Of a stretch of DNA of 64,000 bases, positions 24,804 to 32,751 are shown piece after piece. How positions within the stretch are numbered: position 1 is the first letter of the stretch; each line of letters begins with the position of its first letter. Location of the stretch: positions 4,414,001 to 4,478,000 of the forward strand of contig NZ_WSRO01000002.1 of the NCBI RefSeq assembly GCF_009769735.1, given 5' to 3'. This DNA is from Streptomyces sp. BA2 (GTDB lineage Bacteria > Actinomycetota > Actinomycetes > Streptomycetales > Streptomycetaceae). The notes beneath the pieces were generated by a model that was given only the letters and a program-made list of their open reading frames with translations, did not search any database and was not told the origin of the DNA. The position numbers and the translations under genes are program-made.

Positions 24804-25748
24804 GTGCTGGAAGAGGCCGAGCGCTGGCTGACCAGGCGTTCCTGGTCCGTTGCCGACCGTCCGCTCAGCGCACTCGTCGCCGCCAAGCGGGCGTCGGGGG
24901 CCTCGGTGAGTGTCGTCCTGCCCGCGCTCGACGAGGAGGGGACGGTCGGCGAGATCGTCGCCGAGATCCGCCGTGAGCTGGTCGAGAAGGTCTCGCTCGT
25001 CGACGAGCTCGTGGTGATCGACTCCGGCTCGAAGGACCGTACGGCCGAGGTCGCGCGGGAGGCGGGCGCACGGGTCGTGCACCGGGACGAGATCCTGCCG
25101 CGCGTTCCGGCCGTACCCGGCAAGGGCGAGGTCCTGTGGCGCTCGCTCCTGGTGACCGGCGGTGACATCGTCGCGTTCGTCGACGCGGACCTGAAGGAGT
25201 TCTCGGCGGACTTCGTCACCGGGATCGTGGGCCCGCTCCTGACCGAGCCCGACGTGGACTTCGTGAAGGCGATGTACGACCGCCCCTTGGCCGCTACCGC
25301 AGGTCAGGGTGGCCGAGTCACCGAGCTGATGGCGCGCCCGCTGCTGAACATGCACTGGCCCCAACTGGCGGGATTCGTCCAGCCGTTGGGCGGCGAGTAC
25401 GCGGCGCGCAGGTCCCTCCTGGAGCGGCTGCCGTTCCCCGTCGGTTACGGAGTGGAGCTGGGCCTGCTCGTCGACGCGCTGCACACCGTGGGCCTTGACG
25501 CGCTCGCGCAGGTCGACGTCGGCGTGCGCAAGCACCGGCACCAGGACGGGCAGGCGCTCGGCCGGATGGCCGCGGCGATCTACCGGACGGCTCAGCTGCG
25601 GCTCGCGCGCGGCCATCTCGTACGGCCCGAGCTCACTCAGTTCGAACGGGGCGAGCACGGGTTCGAGCCGCGGACCCATTTGGTGGACACGGAGGAGCGC
25701 CCGCCGATGTGCGGCATCGCGGAGTACACGGCACGCCGCGTGGCGTAA
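24804..25748 (+). CDS. gpgS: Glucosyl-3-phosphoglycerate synthase
   Basis: 314 aa, GTG start at 24804 after GGAGGAG. This GT81/GT2-like enzyme transfers glucose from UDP-glucose to 3-phosphoglycerate, first step of glucosylglycerate and methylglucose lipopolysaccharide synthesis. SVVLPALDEEGTVGEIVAEI opens the fold, IVAFVDADLKEF contains the metal-binding DxD, and QPLGGEYAARRSLLERLPFP and GYGVELGLLVDALHTVGLDA match the GpgS acceptor region. It is divergent from the riboswitch-controlled gene and lies just before the trehalose genes, fitting a compatible-solute theme. Confidence 0.92.
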   Translation: MLEEAERWLTRRSWSVADRPLSALVAAKRASGASVSVVLPALDEEGTVGEIVAEIRRELVEKVSLVDELVVIDSGSKDRTAEVAREAGARVVHRDEILPRVPAVPGKGEVLWRSLLVTGGDIVAFVDADLKEFSADFVTGIVGPLLTEPDVDFVKAMYDRPLAATAGQGGRVTELMARPLLNMHWPQLAGFVQPLGGEYAARRSLLERLPFPVGYGVELGLLVDALHTVGLDALAQVDVGVRKHRHQDGQALGRMAAAIYRTAQLRLARGHLVRPELTQFERGEHGFEPRTHLVDTEERPPMCGIAEYTARRVA

Positions 25749-25786
25749 CCGCCACAAGCCGGGCATTTTGTCTACATTCCCCACTT

Positions 25787-26026
25787 ATGTGGCTCAGACA
25801 GGTGATGGGAAAAGTACGACGCGTCGGTGCCGTGGCCATGGCCACGGCCGTCCTCGTGGCAGGAGCACTCTTCGCTCCGGCCGCGCCCGCGGCGGCGGCG
25901 GCCGACAAGGGCAGGGGCGGCGAATCGGACACGATGCTGTACGCGGGTCTCGCGATCGCGCTGTGCGCACTGGGCGCACTGGCGGTCGCGGCGGCGAGGA
26001 GCAGAAGCGGCTACAGGCGCGACTAG
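25787..26026 (+). CDS. Small exported or membrane protein
   Basis: 79 aa from ATG 25787, or 73 aa from ATG 25805, which starts MGKVRRVGAVAMATAVLVAG. There is a signal peptide with a likely cleavage near APAAAAA, a short Lys/Gly-rich middle, and a hydrophobic segment (LYAGLAIALCALGALAVAAA) ending in RSRSGYRRD. The layout suggests a type I single-pass protein with a short extracellular part. It lies between gpgS and otsA, 38 bp after gpgS. Function unknown. Confidence 0.68.
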   Translation: MWLRQVMGKVRRVGAVAMATAVLVAGALFAPAAPAAAAADKGRGGESDTMLYAGLAIALCALGALAVAAARSRSGYRRD

Positions 26027-26159
26027 GCATCGCTCCCTGAAGGAGCCGCTCCCTGAAGGCGTAGTTCTCTGAAGGCGTCGTTCCCGAACGTATACGGCCG
26101 GGCCCTTGCGGGTCCCGCCCCCACGTTTGAGGCCTTCCCGGAAGGGCTAGGTTCGGCAC

Positions 26160-27557
26160 ATGGTCTCCGAGCACGCCGCCGCCCAGGTCCTCGTCGCGTC
26201 CAACCGCGGCCCCGTCACGTACACCCTGGAGGAGAACGGGGAACTGACGGCCAAGCGGGGCGGAGGCGGACTCGTCTCGGGCCTGAGCGCGATCGGCGAC
26301 GAGGCGGACGCCCTGTGGGTCTGCGCGGCCCTTGGCGACGGCGACCGGGAGGCCGTGCGGCGCGGGGTCGGCGAGCCCGGCGTACGGATGCTCGACATCG
26401 ACGCGGGCTCGCACGAGGGGGTGCACGCCGACGCGTACAACGGGATCGCGAACTCGGTGCTGTGGTTCGTCCACCACATGCTCTACCAGACCCCGCTCGA
26501 ACCGGCCTTCGGCCCGGAGTTCCGGGCGCAGTGGGCGTCGTACGAGACATACAACCGGGCCTTCGCCCAGGCACTCGCCGAGAACGCCGCGGCGGGCGCG
26601 GCGGTCATCGTCCAGGACTACCACCTGGCCCTGGTGCCGGGAATGCTGCGTGAGCTGCGCCCCGACCTGCGCATCGGCCACTTCTCGCACACGCCGTGGG
26701 CGCCGGTGGACTACTTCCGGATGCTGCCGGACGACGTCGCGGAGCAGTTGCTGCGCGGCATCCTGGGGGCCGACCGGGCGGCGTTCCTGACGGGCCGGTG
26801 GGCGGACGCGTTCACGGAGTGCTGCGTCGCCGTCCTCGGCGGTACGACCGGTACGCGGATCGGGGTGCACGGGCTCGGGGCTGACGGGGACTTCCTGCGG
26901 GAGCGGTCGCGGCGGGCGGATGTGGAGGAGCGGCTTGTCGCGCTGCGGGAGCAGGTGGGTGTCGGCCGGAAGGTGATCGTCCGTGTCGACCGGACGGAGC
27001 TGTCGAAGAACATCGTGCGGGGGCTGCTGGCGTACCGGGAGCTGCTGGCCTCGCGGCCCGAGTGGCGGGAGCGGGTCGTGCACGTGGCCTTCGCCTACCC
27101 GTCGAGGCAGGACCTCGCGGTGTACCGCGACTACACGGCGTCCGTGCAGGCGCTGGCCGACGAGATCAACTCCGAGTACGGGGTGGAGGGTTGGACCCCG
27201 GTCGTCCTCCACGTGAAGGACGACTTCGCCCGGTCGCTGGCCGCGTACCGCCTGGCGGACGTGGCGCTGGTGAACCCCATCCGGGACGGGATGAACCTGG
27301 TGGCCAAGGAGGTCCCGGTCGTTTCCGATGACGGGTGCGCGCTGGTTCTCTCGCGAGAGGCGGGGGCGTACGAGGAGCTGGGCGAGGAGGCTCTCGTCGT
27401 CAACCCGTATGACGTGACGGGCACTTCCGCCGCGCTGCACGCGGCTTTGACGATGCCGGTCGGCGAGCGCGCCGAACGCACGAAACGGCTCGCTGCGGCG
27501 GCCACGGCGCTACCCCCGGCCCAGTGGTTCCTGGACCAGCTGCGGGCGCTGGGGTAG
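26160..27557 (+). CDS. otsA: Trehalose-6-phosphate synthase
   Basis: 465 aa, GT20 family. It makes trehalose 6-phosphate from UDP- or GDP-glucose and glucose 6-phosphate. VLVASNRGPVTYTLEENGEL, RGGGGLVSGLSAI, VIVQDYHLALVPGMLRELRP, HFSHTPWAPVDYFRMLPDDV, VDRTELSKNIVRGLLAYREL and NPIRDGMNLVAKE are the successive hallmarks of OtsA. The start at 26160 gives the normal N-terminus; GAAGGG lies somewhat far upstream. The gene is convergent with otsB rather than in one operon with it. Confidence 0.97.
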   Translation: MVSEHAAAQVLVASNRGPVTYTLEENGELTAKRGGGGLVSGLSAIGDEADALWVCAALGDGDREAVRRGVGEPGVRMLDIDAGSHEGVHADAYNGIANSVLWFVHHMLYQTPLEPAFGPEFRAQWASYETYNRAFAQALAENAAAGAAVIVQDYHLALVPGMLRELRPDLRIGHFSHTPWAPVDYFRMLPDDVAEQLLRGILGADRAAFLTGRWADAFTECCVAVLGGTTGTRIGVHGLGADGDFLRERSRRADVEERLVALREQVGVGRKVIVRVDRTELSKNIVRGLLAYRELLASRPEWRERVVHVAFAYPSRQDLAVYRDYTASVQALADEINSEYGVEGWTPVVLHVKDDFARSLAAYRLADVALVNPIRDGMNLVAKEVPVVSDDGCALVLSREAGAYEELGEEALVVNPYDVTGTSAALHAALTMPVGERAERTKRLAAAATALPPAQWFLDQLRALG

Positions 27558-27576
27558 GGCGGTCCCTGCGGGGCTT

Positions 27577-27756
27577 TCCCCAATCCCGCCCCTTCCCGAA
27601 ACTGGGGCTCCGCCCCAGACCCCGCTCCTCAAACGCCGGAGGGGCTGAAACCACTCAGCCCGTCCGGCGTTTGAGGACGAACTCGGCGAAGCCGGTGATG
27701 ACGGCCACCAAGGCCCCCGCGCCAGAGCGGGTTTTCGGGAAGGGGTGGGGTTGGGG
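27577..27756. repeat. Nested inverted repeat between otsA and otsB
   Basis: An inner pair (27627-27648 and 27655-27676; CCTCAAACGCCGGAGGGGCT and its near complement) forms a 22-bp stem with one mismatch. An outer pair (27577-27602 and 27731-27756; CCCCAATCCCGCCCCTTCCC and its near complement) encloses it. TCAGCCC-GTCCGGCGTTTGAGGA strings are a widespread Streptomyces intergenic repeat. The element sits between convergent genes and may act as a terminator. Confidence 0.8.
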
Positions 27757-27770
27757 ACAAATCGTTCCGG

Positions 27771-28631
27771 TCAGTCCAGCTGTGCGGCAATGCTTCCGAG
27801 CAGCTCCACCACGCCCCCCGGGCCGTCCACCACCAAGTCCGCCCGCTCGGCAAGCTCCGCCACCTCCGCGCTGCCGCTGCACACGAGCAGGCCCCGCACC
27901 TGGTCCGAGCGGAGCTTCTCCACGGCCGCGTAGGCGGGCAGGTCGCCCAGGTCGTCACCCGCGTACAGGACGGTCTCGGCGCCCACTTCGCGTACGTACT
28001 CGGCGAGGGCCACGCCCTTGTCCATGCCCGGAGGCCGCAGCTCCAGGACCATACGGCCCGGTTCGACGATCAGGCCGTGGCGGGACGCCAGCTCGGCGAG
28101 GGGCTCGCGCAGGGCTTCGAAGGCGGCCTGCGGGTCTTGCGCGCGGCGGGTGTGGACCGCGACCGCGCGGCCTTTCTCCTCTATCCACGTGCCGCGCCAG
28201 GCGCCGATCGTGTCCAGGAAGCCGGGCAGTTCGGCGCGCACGGCCGCCACGCCGGGGTGCGGCTCGGCCGCGTGCACGGCGGAGGAGACGGCGTCCCAGC
28301 GCTCGGCGCCGTAGTGCCCGAGCACGACGAGGTGTTCGAGGCCCGGGACGCCCGCGAGGCCGCCGTAGCGCACCGCCACGCCCGCGGGGCGCCCGGTGAC
28401 GACGGCGACGGAAAGCACCTTCGGCGCGAGCGCGGCGAGGGCGGGGACGGCGCCTGGGTGGGCGCGGGCCTGCTCGGGGTCGGGCACGATCGAGGCGAGC
28501 GTGCCGTCGAAGTCGAGCGCGATCACGGCTTTCCCGGGCCGGGCGAGGAGCGCGGCGAGGCCTTCGCGCCCGGCCGGAGTCACGGGCTCGGGCAGCTCGG
28601 GAGAGTACGGCGAGTACACAGGGTCACCCAT
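27771..28631 (-). CDS. otsB: Trehalose-6-phosphate phosphatase
   Basis: 286 aa, HAD superfamily. Motif I is IALDFDGTLASIVPDP (nucleophile Asp and acid Asp), motif II AVVTGRPAGVAVRYGGL, then LGHYGAERWD, motif III PPGMDKGVALAEYV and motif IV VLYAGDDLGDLPAYAAVEKL. It hydrolyses trehalose 6-phosphate to trehalose and finishes the pathway begun by OtsA. It follows the DUF3263 gene on the minus strand by 16 bp and is probably co-transcribed with it. Confidence 0.95.
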   Translation of the reverse strand: MGDPVYSPYSPELPEPVTPAGREGLAALLARPGKAVIALDFDGTLASIVPDPEQARAHPGAVPALAALAPKVLSVAVVTGRPAGVAVRYGGLAGVPGLEHLVVLGHYGAERWDAVSSAVHAAEPHPGVAAVRAELPGFLDTIGAWRGTWIEEKGRAVAVHTRRAQDPQAAFEALREPLAELASRHGLIVEPGRMVLELRPPGMDKGVALAEYVREVGAETVLYAGDDLGDLPAYAAVEKLRSDQVRGLLVCSGSAEVAELAERADLVVDGPGGVVELLGSIAAQLD

Positions 28632-28647
28632 GGGCCCGACCCTACGC

Positions 28648-28932
28648 TCAACGCTCCCCGCGCCGGGACTCCCTGACGCGCCGAAGCCGGTTGACGGTGA
28701 CCGGATCGTGCGAGAGGGCGCGGGGATCGTCGAGCAGGGCGTTCAGGAGCTGGTAGTAGCGGACCGGCACCAGGCCGAGCTGCTCGCGCACGGCCCGCTC
28801 CTTGGCGCCGGGCCCTGTCGCCCAGTCGCGCCGCTCCAGGGCGAGGATCGCGCGGTCGCGCTCGGAGAGGCCGGTGTCGGGGAAGGCGTCGCCGTCCCTC
28901 GCGTCGTCCGTGGCGTCCGTCATGCCCGTCAC
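28648..28932 (-). CDS. DUF3263 domain protein
   Basis: 94 aa from a GTG at 28932, one base after the stop of the upstream lipoprotein gene; an ATG at 28923 is the alternative. The core GLSERDRAILALERRDWATG, then GAKERAVREQLGLVPVRYYQ, is typical of the actinobacterial DUF3263 family, which looks like a small HTH protein. Tight packing between the binding-protein gene and otsB suggests one transcript. Function unknown. Confidence 0.82.
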   Translation of the reverse strand: MTGMTDATDDARDGDAFPDTGLSERDRAILALERRDWATGPGAKERAVREQLGLVPVRYYQLLNALLDDPRALSHDPVTVNRLRRVRESRRGER

Positions 28933-28933
28933 G

Positions 28934-30199
28934 CTATTCCGAGTTCTCCTCGGTCGCCGCCTTGGTCTGGATCTGGCTGAGGATCGACGCCGGATTGCCG
29001 TTCTCGTCGACGGCCTTGCCGATGTACTTCTTGACCTCGACGGAGACCTGCGCCCAGGACGTCTTGCCCACGGGGTACAGCTGCGAGGTGGGCAGTTCGT
29101 CGAGGAACTCGGCGAGCGCCTTGTCGTTCTTGTTGCCCGTCATCTCCTCGGCGGCGGAGTTCGTGACGGGCAGCAGGTCGTACTCGCGCGAGAAGTCCAG
29201 GACGTTCTTCGTGCTGTAGGCGAAGTCGAGGAACTTGCCGATCTCCTCGCGGTGGCCCTTCTGCTTGAAGGCCATCATCCAGTCGGCGACACCCATGGTG
29301 GCCTGCGTGTGGCCGTTCACGCCGGGCATCGGCACCATGCCGTACTTCACGCCCTTCTTCGCGGCCATCTGCATCAGCGTGGGGTGGCCGTTGAGCATGC
29401 CCACGTCGCCGCGCGTGAAGGCGGCGAAGGCCTCGGCGCGGTCGAGCTTGGCGGGGGGCGTGGCGCCCGTCAGGCCCTTGCCGACGAGCTCGTCCTTCAG
29501 CCAGTTGAAGGTCTTCACGTTCTGCGTGGAGTCGATGTCGTACGTGCCGACGTTGTCGGTGTAGCCGCCGCCACCGCTGAGCAGCCACTGCATCGTCTCG
29601 GCCTGCGCCTCTTCCTTGCCGAGCGGCAGGGCGTAGGGGATCTTCACGCCGCGCGCCTTGAGCGTCTTGGCGGCGGCAGCGAGCTCGCTCCAGCTCTGCG
29701 GCGGGGTGAGACCGGCGTCCTTGAAGATCTTCTCGTTGTAGAAGAGCAGGCGCGTGGAGGAGGCGAAGGGCATGCCGTACTGGACGCGCTTGACCTCGCC
29801 CGCCTCGGAGAGGGGGGCCATGAAGTCGGCCTGGGTGGAGATGGAGACCAGGTCTTCGGTGCGGTACAGCTTGTCCGCTGCGGCGTAGTCGGCGTACGCG
29901 CCGATCTGGGCCATGTCGGGGGCGTCGCCCGCCTTGACCATTTCCTTGACCTTGCGGTCCACGTCGGTCCAGGAGTAGACGTCGACGTCGACCTTGATGC
30001 CGGGGTTCTCGGCCTCGAACTTCTTGGCGAGCTTGTCCCAGTACTTCTGGGAGCTGTTGTCCTTGGAGTCGCCGTAGTCGGCGGCCACCAGCTTGAGGGT
30101 GACGTCGCCGGAGTCGCCCGGACCGCCGCAGCCGGCGAGTACCGCCGCCATGCCCAGTGCGGCTATCGCCGCGGTCAGTCCTGTCGCGCGCCGCTGCAC
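28934..30199 (-). CDS. Sugar ABC transporter substrate-binding lipoprotein
   Basis: 421 aa from a GTG at 30199, chosen because GGTGGGA lies six bases upstream; a GTG at 30211 would add four residues. The signal peptide ends in a lipobox AAVLAGCGG. The mature part has an extracellular solute-binding family 1 fold: FEAENPGIKVDVDVYSWTDV, GDAPDMAQIGAYADYA, GMPFASSTRLLFYNEKIFKD and AFAAFTRGDVGMLNGHPTLM. No permease genes lie beside it, so it must pair with permeases elsewhere. The dre-like site in front of it and the amino-sugar genes nearby suggest GlcNAc, chitobiose or a related ligand. Confidence 0.9.
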   Translation of the reverse strand: MQRRATGLTAAIAALGMAAVLAGCGGPGDSGDVTLKLVAADYGDSKDNSSQKYWDKLAKKFEAENPGIKVDVDVYSWTDVDRKVKEMVKAGDAPDMAQIGAYADYAAADKLYRTEDLVSISTQADFMAPLSEAGEVKRVQYGMPFASSTRLLFYNEKIFKDAGLTPPQSWSELAAAAKTLKARGVKIPYALPLGKEEAQAETMQWLLSGGGGYTDNVGTYDIDSTQNVKTFNWLKDELVGKGLTGATPPAKLDRAEAFAAFTRGDVGMLNGHPTLMQMAAKKGVKYGMVPMPGVNGHTQATMGVADWMMAFKQKGHREEIGKFLDFAYSTKNVLDFSREYDLLPVTNSAAEEMTGNKNDKALAEFLDELPTSQLYPVGKTSWAQVSVEVKKYIGKAVDENGNPASILSQIQTKAATEENSE

Positions 30200-30256
30200 A
30201 GCTGTTCCCACCCTCGATGATCTACGTGAACTGCGATTTTCCCTCGCGTATGGACA

Positions 30257-30272
30257 CGAGGTCTACACCACC
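30257..30272. promoter_or_regulatory. dre-like DasR site between the binding lipoprotein and SIS genes
   Basis: CGAGGTCTACACCACC matches the dre consensus ACTGGTCTAGACCACT at 11 of 16 positions, including the GGTCTA and ACCAC cores. It lies between divergent starts at 30199 and 30332, where the GntR-type repressor DasR could block both. Confidence 0.7.
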
Positions 30273-30331
30273 CCAGTATCGCTTGTGCAACGGCGTACCA
30301 ATGACGTCCCACCGGCAAGGAGCCTTGACGC

Positions 30332-31225
30332 ATGTCGCGTACCGCAGCAGAGATAGCAACTCAGCCCGCCTGCTGGCACCGGGCGGCCGAGGCCGCTCTC
30401 ACCTTCGACGGACTGCCGCGGCCGGGCGAGCGGGTTGCCGTCACCGGGTGCGGCACGTCGTGGTTCATGGCCATCGCGTACGCGGCGCTGCGCGAGGCTG
30501 CCGGGCAGGGCGAGACGGACGCGTTCGCGTCGTCGGAGTTCCCCGCGGGGCGGAAGTACGACCGGGTGGTGGCCATCACCCGGTCGGGCACGACGACGGA
30601 GGTCCTCGAACTCCTGGGCGAGCTGAAGGGCGTGGTCCCGACCACGGCTCTGACGGCCGACCCGAAGACTCCGATCATGGACGCGGCCGACTCGGTGGCG
30701 GTTCTGGACTGGGCGGACGAGGAGTCGGTCGTCCAGACCCGCTTCGCGACGACGGCCCTGGCCTTCCTGCGGGCGGGGCTCGGTGAGATCCCCGGCGTGA
30801 AGTCGGTGGCCGACGCGGCGGTGGACGCGGAGCTCGCGGTGTCGGAGCCGTTGCCTCCGGCGGTTCTGGCCGCTGAGCAGTGGACGTTCCTGGGGCGTGG
30901 CTGGACGTACGGGCTCGCTCTGGAGGCGGCGCTGAAGATGCGGGAGGCGGCAGGTGCGTGGACGGAGTCGTACCCGGCGATGGAGTACCGCCACGGGCCG
31001 ATCTCCATCACGGGCCCTGGCCGGGTGGCGTGGATGTTCGGCGTGCTTCCGGAGGGTCTTGCGGGTGACGTCGCGCGGGTGGGCGGAGAACTGGTCGCCC
31101 GGGAGGAGGCTGACCCCCTGGCGGACCTGATCCGGGCCCAGCGGCTGGCCGTTGCACTGGCTGAGGCCCGGGGCTTCGACCCCGACCGGCCCCGGAACTT
31201 GACGCGGAGCGTCATCCTGGGCTGA
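30332..31225 (+). CDS. SIS-domain amino-sugar-phosphate deaminase/isomerase
   Basis: 297 aa, ATG 30332 after AAGGAG. Two SIS halves as in the isomerase part of GlmS: GERVAVTGCGTSWFMAIAYA, VVAITRSGTTTEVLELLGEL, then WTFLGRGWTYGLALEAALKM and EYRHGPISITGP. No glutaminase domain is present. Relatives include AgaS and other GlcN-6-P/GalN-6-P deaminases. It likely converts an amino-sugar phosphate made by the downstream NagA into a ketose phosphate and ammonia. It is divergent from the binding lipoprotein across a dre-like site. Confidence 0.85.
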   Translation: MSRTAAEIATQPACWHRAAEAALTFDGLPRPGERVAVTGCGTSWFMAIAYAALREAAGQGETDAFASSEFPAGRKYDRVVAITRSGTTTEVLELLGELKGVVPTTALTADPKTPIMDAADSVAVLDWADEESVVQTRFATTALAFLRAGLGEIPGVKSVADAAVDAELAVSEPLPPAVLAAEQWTFLGRGWTYGLALEAALKMREAAGAWTESYPAMEYRHGPISITGPGRVAWMFGVLPEGLAGDVARVGGELVAREEADPLADLIRAQRLAVALAEARGFDPDRPRNLTRSVILG

Positions 31226-31228
31226 GTT

Positions 31229-31393
31229 TCACCGCTGCCGGTGGGGGCTGGCCCTGAACCGCCGCTGCCGGTGGGGGCTGGCCCCTGAGCCGGCCACCGC
31301 TGCCGGTGGGGGCTGGCCCTGAACCGCCGCTGCCGGTGGGGGCTGGCCCTGCCTCGGCCGCTGCCGCCGGTGGGGGCCCGCCCTGAACCGCCG
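31229..31393. repeat. Tandem GCTGCCGGTGGGGGCTGGCC repeats
   Basis: Four near-identical units of about 26-40 bp sharing CCGCTGCCGGTGGGGGCTGG follow the SIS gene stop, with a fifth diverged unit near 31360. Spacing is uneven and there are no spacers of constant length, so it is not CRISPR. It probably arose by slippage. Confidence 0.8.
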
Positions 31394-31576
31394 CTTCGCG
31401 GCGGATGTCTCCCGCCCACCCACCCGATTGCCCCGCAGCGTCCCCCGCCCGAACAGGCGTCCCCACCCACCCGATTGCCCCGCAGCGTCCCCCGCCCGAA
31501 CAGGCGTCCCCACCCACCCGATTGCCCGCGGGGTCACGGGTGGGCGGGTGGGGAAGATCCGCCGCGAAGCGGCGGC
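31388..31576. repeat. Dispersed repeat copy B with 47-bp tandem array and inverted end
   Basis: CCGCCGCTTCGCGGCGGATG, then CCCGCCCACCCACCCGATTG, starts the element. The CACCCGATTGCCCCGCAGCG unit recurs with a 47-bp period at 31421, 31468 and 31515 (the last cut short). At about 31535-31576 an inverted copy of the beginning closes the element. Together with the preceding tandem array it fills most of the 548-bp gap between the SIS gene and nagK. No gene is seen. Confidence 0.75.
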
Positions 31577-31730
31577 CTTGTGAGGCCGTACCCGGTGGGA
31601 AACGCCGCCAGGAACAAGGCCGCCCCCGGTGCGGAGCGCGGCCGAACCCAAAGTCGCGCCCCGCCCCCGGCGCGACACAAAGGGACACCCCACCCCGAAA
31701 GGGGGCCTTTACCCGGGGTCAATCCCCCGA

Positions 31731-31746
31731 AGTGGACTAGACCTCT
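31731..31746. promoter_or_regulatory. dre (DasR) site before nagK-nagA
   Basis: AGTGGACTAGACCTCT matches the dre consensus A(G/C)TGGTCTAGACCA(G/C)T at 14 of 16 positions. It is centred about 36 bp before the nagK GTG, where the promoter should be. Confidence 0.85.
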
Positions 31747-31773
31747 CGCGGCGTAGGCGCGACACTGTCCCCC

Positions 31774-32751
31774 GTGAGACATGTCATCGCCCTCGATGTG
31801 GGCGGCACCGGAATGAAGGCCGCCCTGGTCGGGGCGGACGGCGCGCTCCTGTACGAGGCGCGGCGGGCCACCGGCCGGGAGCGCGGGCCCGACGCCGTGG
31901 TCGAGTCCATCCTCGACTTCGCCGCCGACCTCCGCGCCCACGGGATCAAGGAGTTCGGGGAGCCCGCCGCCGCGGCCGGTGTCGCGGTCCCCGGGATCGT
32001 CGACACCGAGCGCGGCATCGCCGTCTACGCCTCGAACCTCGGCTGGCGCGACGTCCCCATGCGGGAGCTGCTCAGCCGCAGGCTGGAAGGCGTGCCCGTG
32101 GCCCTCGGCCACGACGTCCGCACGGGCGGCCTCGCGGAGGGCCGGATCGGCGCGGGCAAGGGCGCCGACCGGTTCCTGTTCGTGCCGCTGGGCACGGGGA
32201 TCGCCGGAGCCATCGGGATCGGCGGCGGCATCGAACCCGGCGCCCACGGCTCCGCGGGCGAGATCGGGCACATCATCGTGCGCCCCGGAGGACCGCCCTG
32301 CGGCTGCGGCCAGCGCGGCTGTCTGGAGCGGCTCGCCTCCGCGTCCGCCGTCAGCGAGGCCTGGGCTGCGGCCAGCGGCGACCCGAAGGCGGACGCCGCG
32401 GACTGTGCGAAGGCCGTGGAGTCGGGCGACCCGCGGGCCCTTGAGGTCTGGCAGAACGCCGTCGACGCGCTCGCCGACGGCCTCATCACCGCCCTCACTC
32501 TGCTGGACCCGCACACGCTGATCATCGGTGGCGGTCTGGCCGAGGCGGGGGAAACCTTGTTCACACCCCTGCGGGCGGCCATGACGGAGCGGATCGTCCA
32601 GTTCCAGACCCAGCCCCTCGTCGTCCCCGCCGCCCTGGGGGACACCGCCGGGTGCCTGGGCGCGGGCCTGCTCGCCTGGGATCTCCTCGGCGAACCCGAG
32701 CCGACCGGCCCCGACACCACCGACCCCGACTCCACGGAGGTAACCGCCTGA
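31774..32751 (+). CDS. nagK: ROK-family sugar kinase (N-acetylglucosamine kinase)
   Basis: 325 aa, GTG start at 31774. ATP-binding motif IALDVGGTGMKAALVG begins the protein. FVPLGTGIAGAIGIGGG, HGSAGEIGHIIV and the zinc-binding PCGCGQRGCLERLAS are ROK signatures. It phosphorylates a free sugar, most likely GlcNAc, giving GlcNAc-6-phosphate for NagA, whose ATG overlaps the kinase stop (TGATG). The C-terminal tail GPDTTDPDSTE is acidic and unstructured. A dre site lies just upstream. Confidence 0.92.
   Translation: MRHVIALDVGGTGMKAALVGADGALLYEARRATGRERGPDAVVESILDFAADLRAHGIKEFGEPAAAAGVAVPGIVDTERGIAVYASNLGWRDVPMRELLSRRLEGVPVALGHDVRTGGLAEGRIGAGKGADRFLFVPLGTGIAGAIGIGGGIEPGAHGSAGEIGHIIVRPGGPPCGCGQRGCLERLASASAVSEAWAAASGDPKADAADCAKAVESGDPRALEVWQNAVDALADGLITALTLLDPHTLIIGGGLAEAGETLFTPLRAAMTERIVQFQTQPLVVPAALGDTAGCLGAGLLAWDLLGEPEPTGPDTTDPDSTEVTA

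Noticed and set aside
31229..31576. Possible CRISPR array
   Set aside because: Repeats are GC-rich, uneven in length, without unique spacers of constant size, and no cas genes are present.
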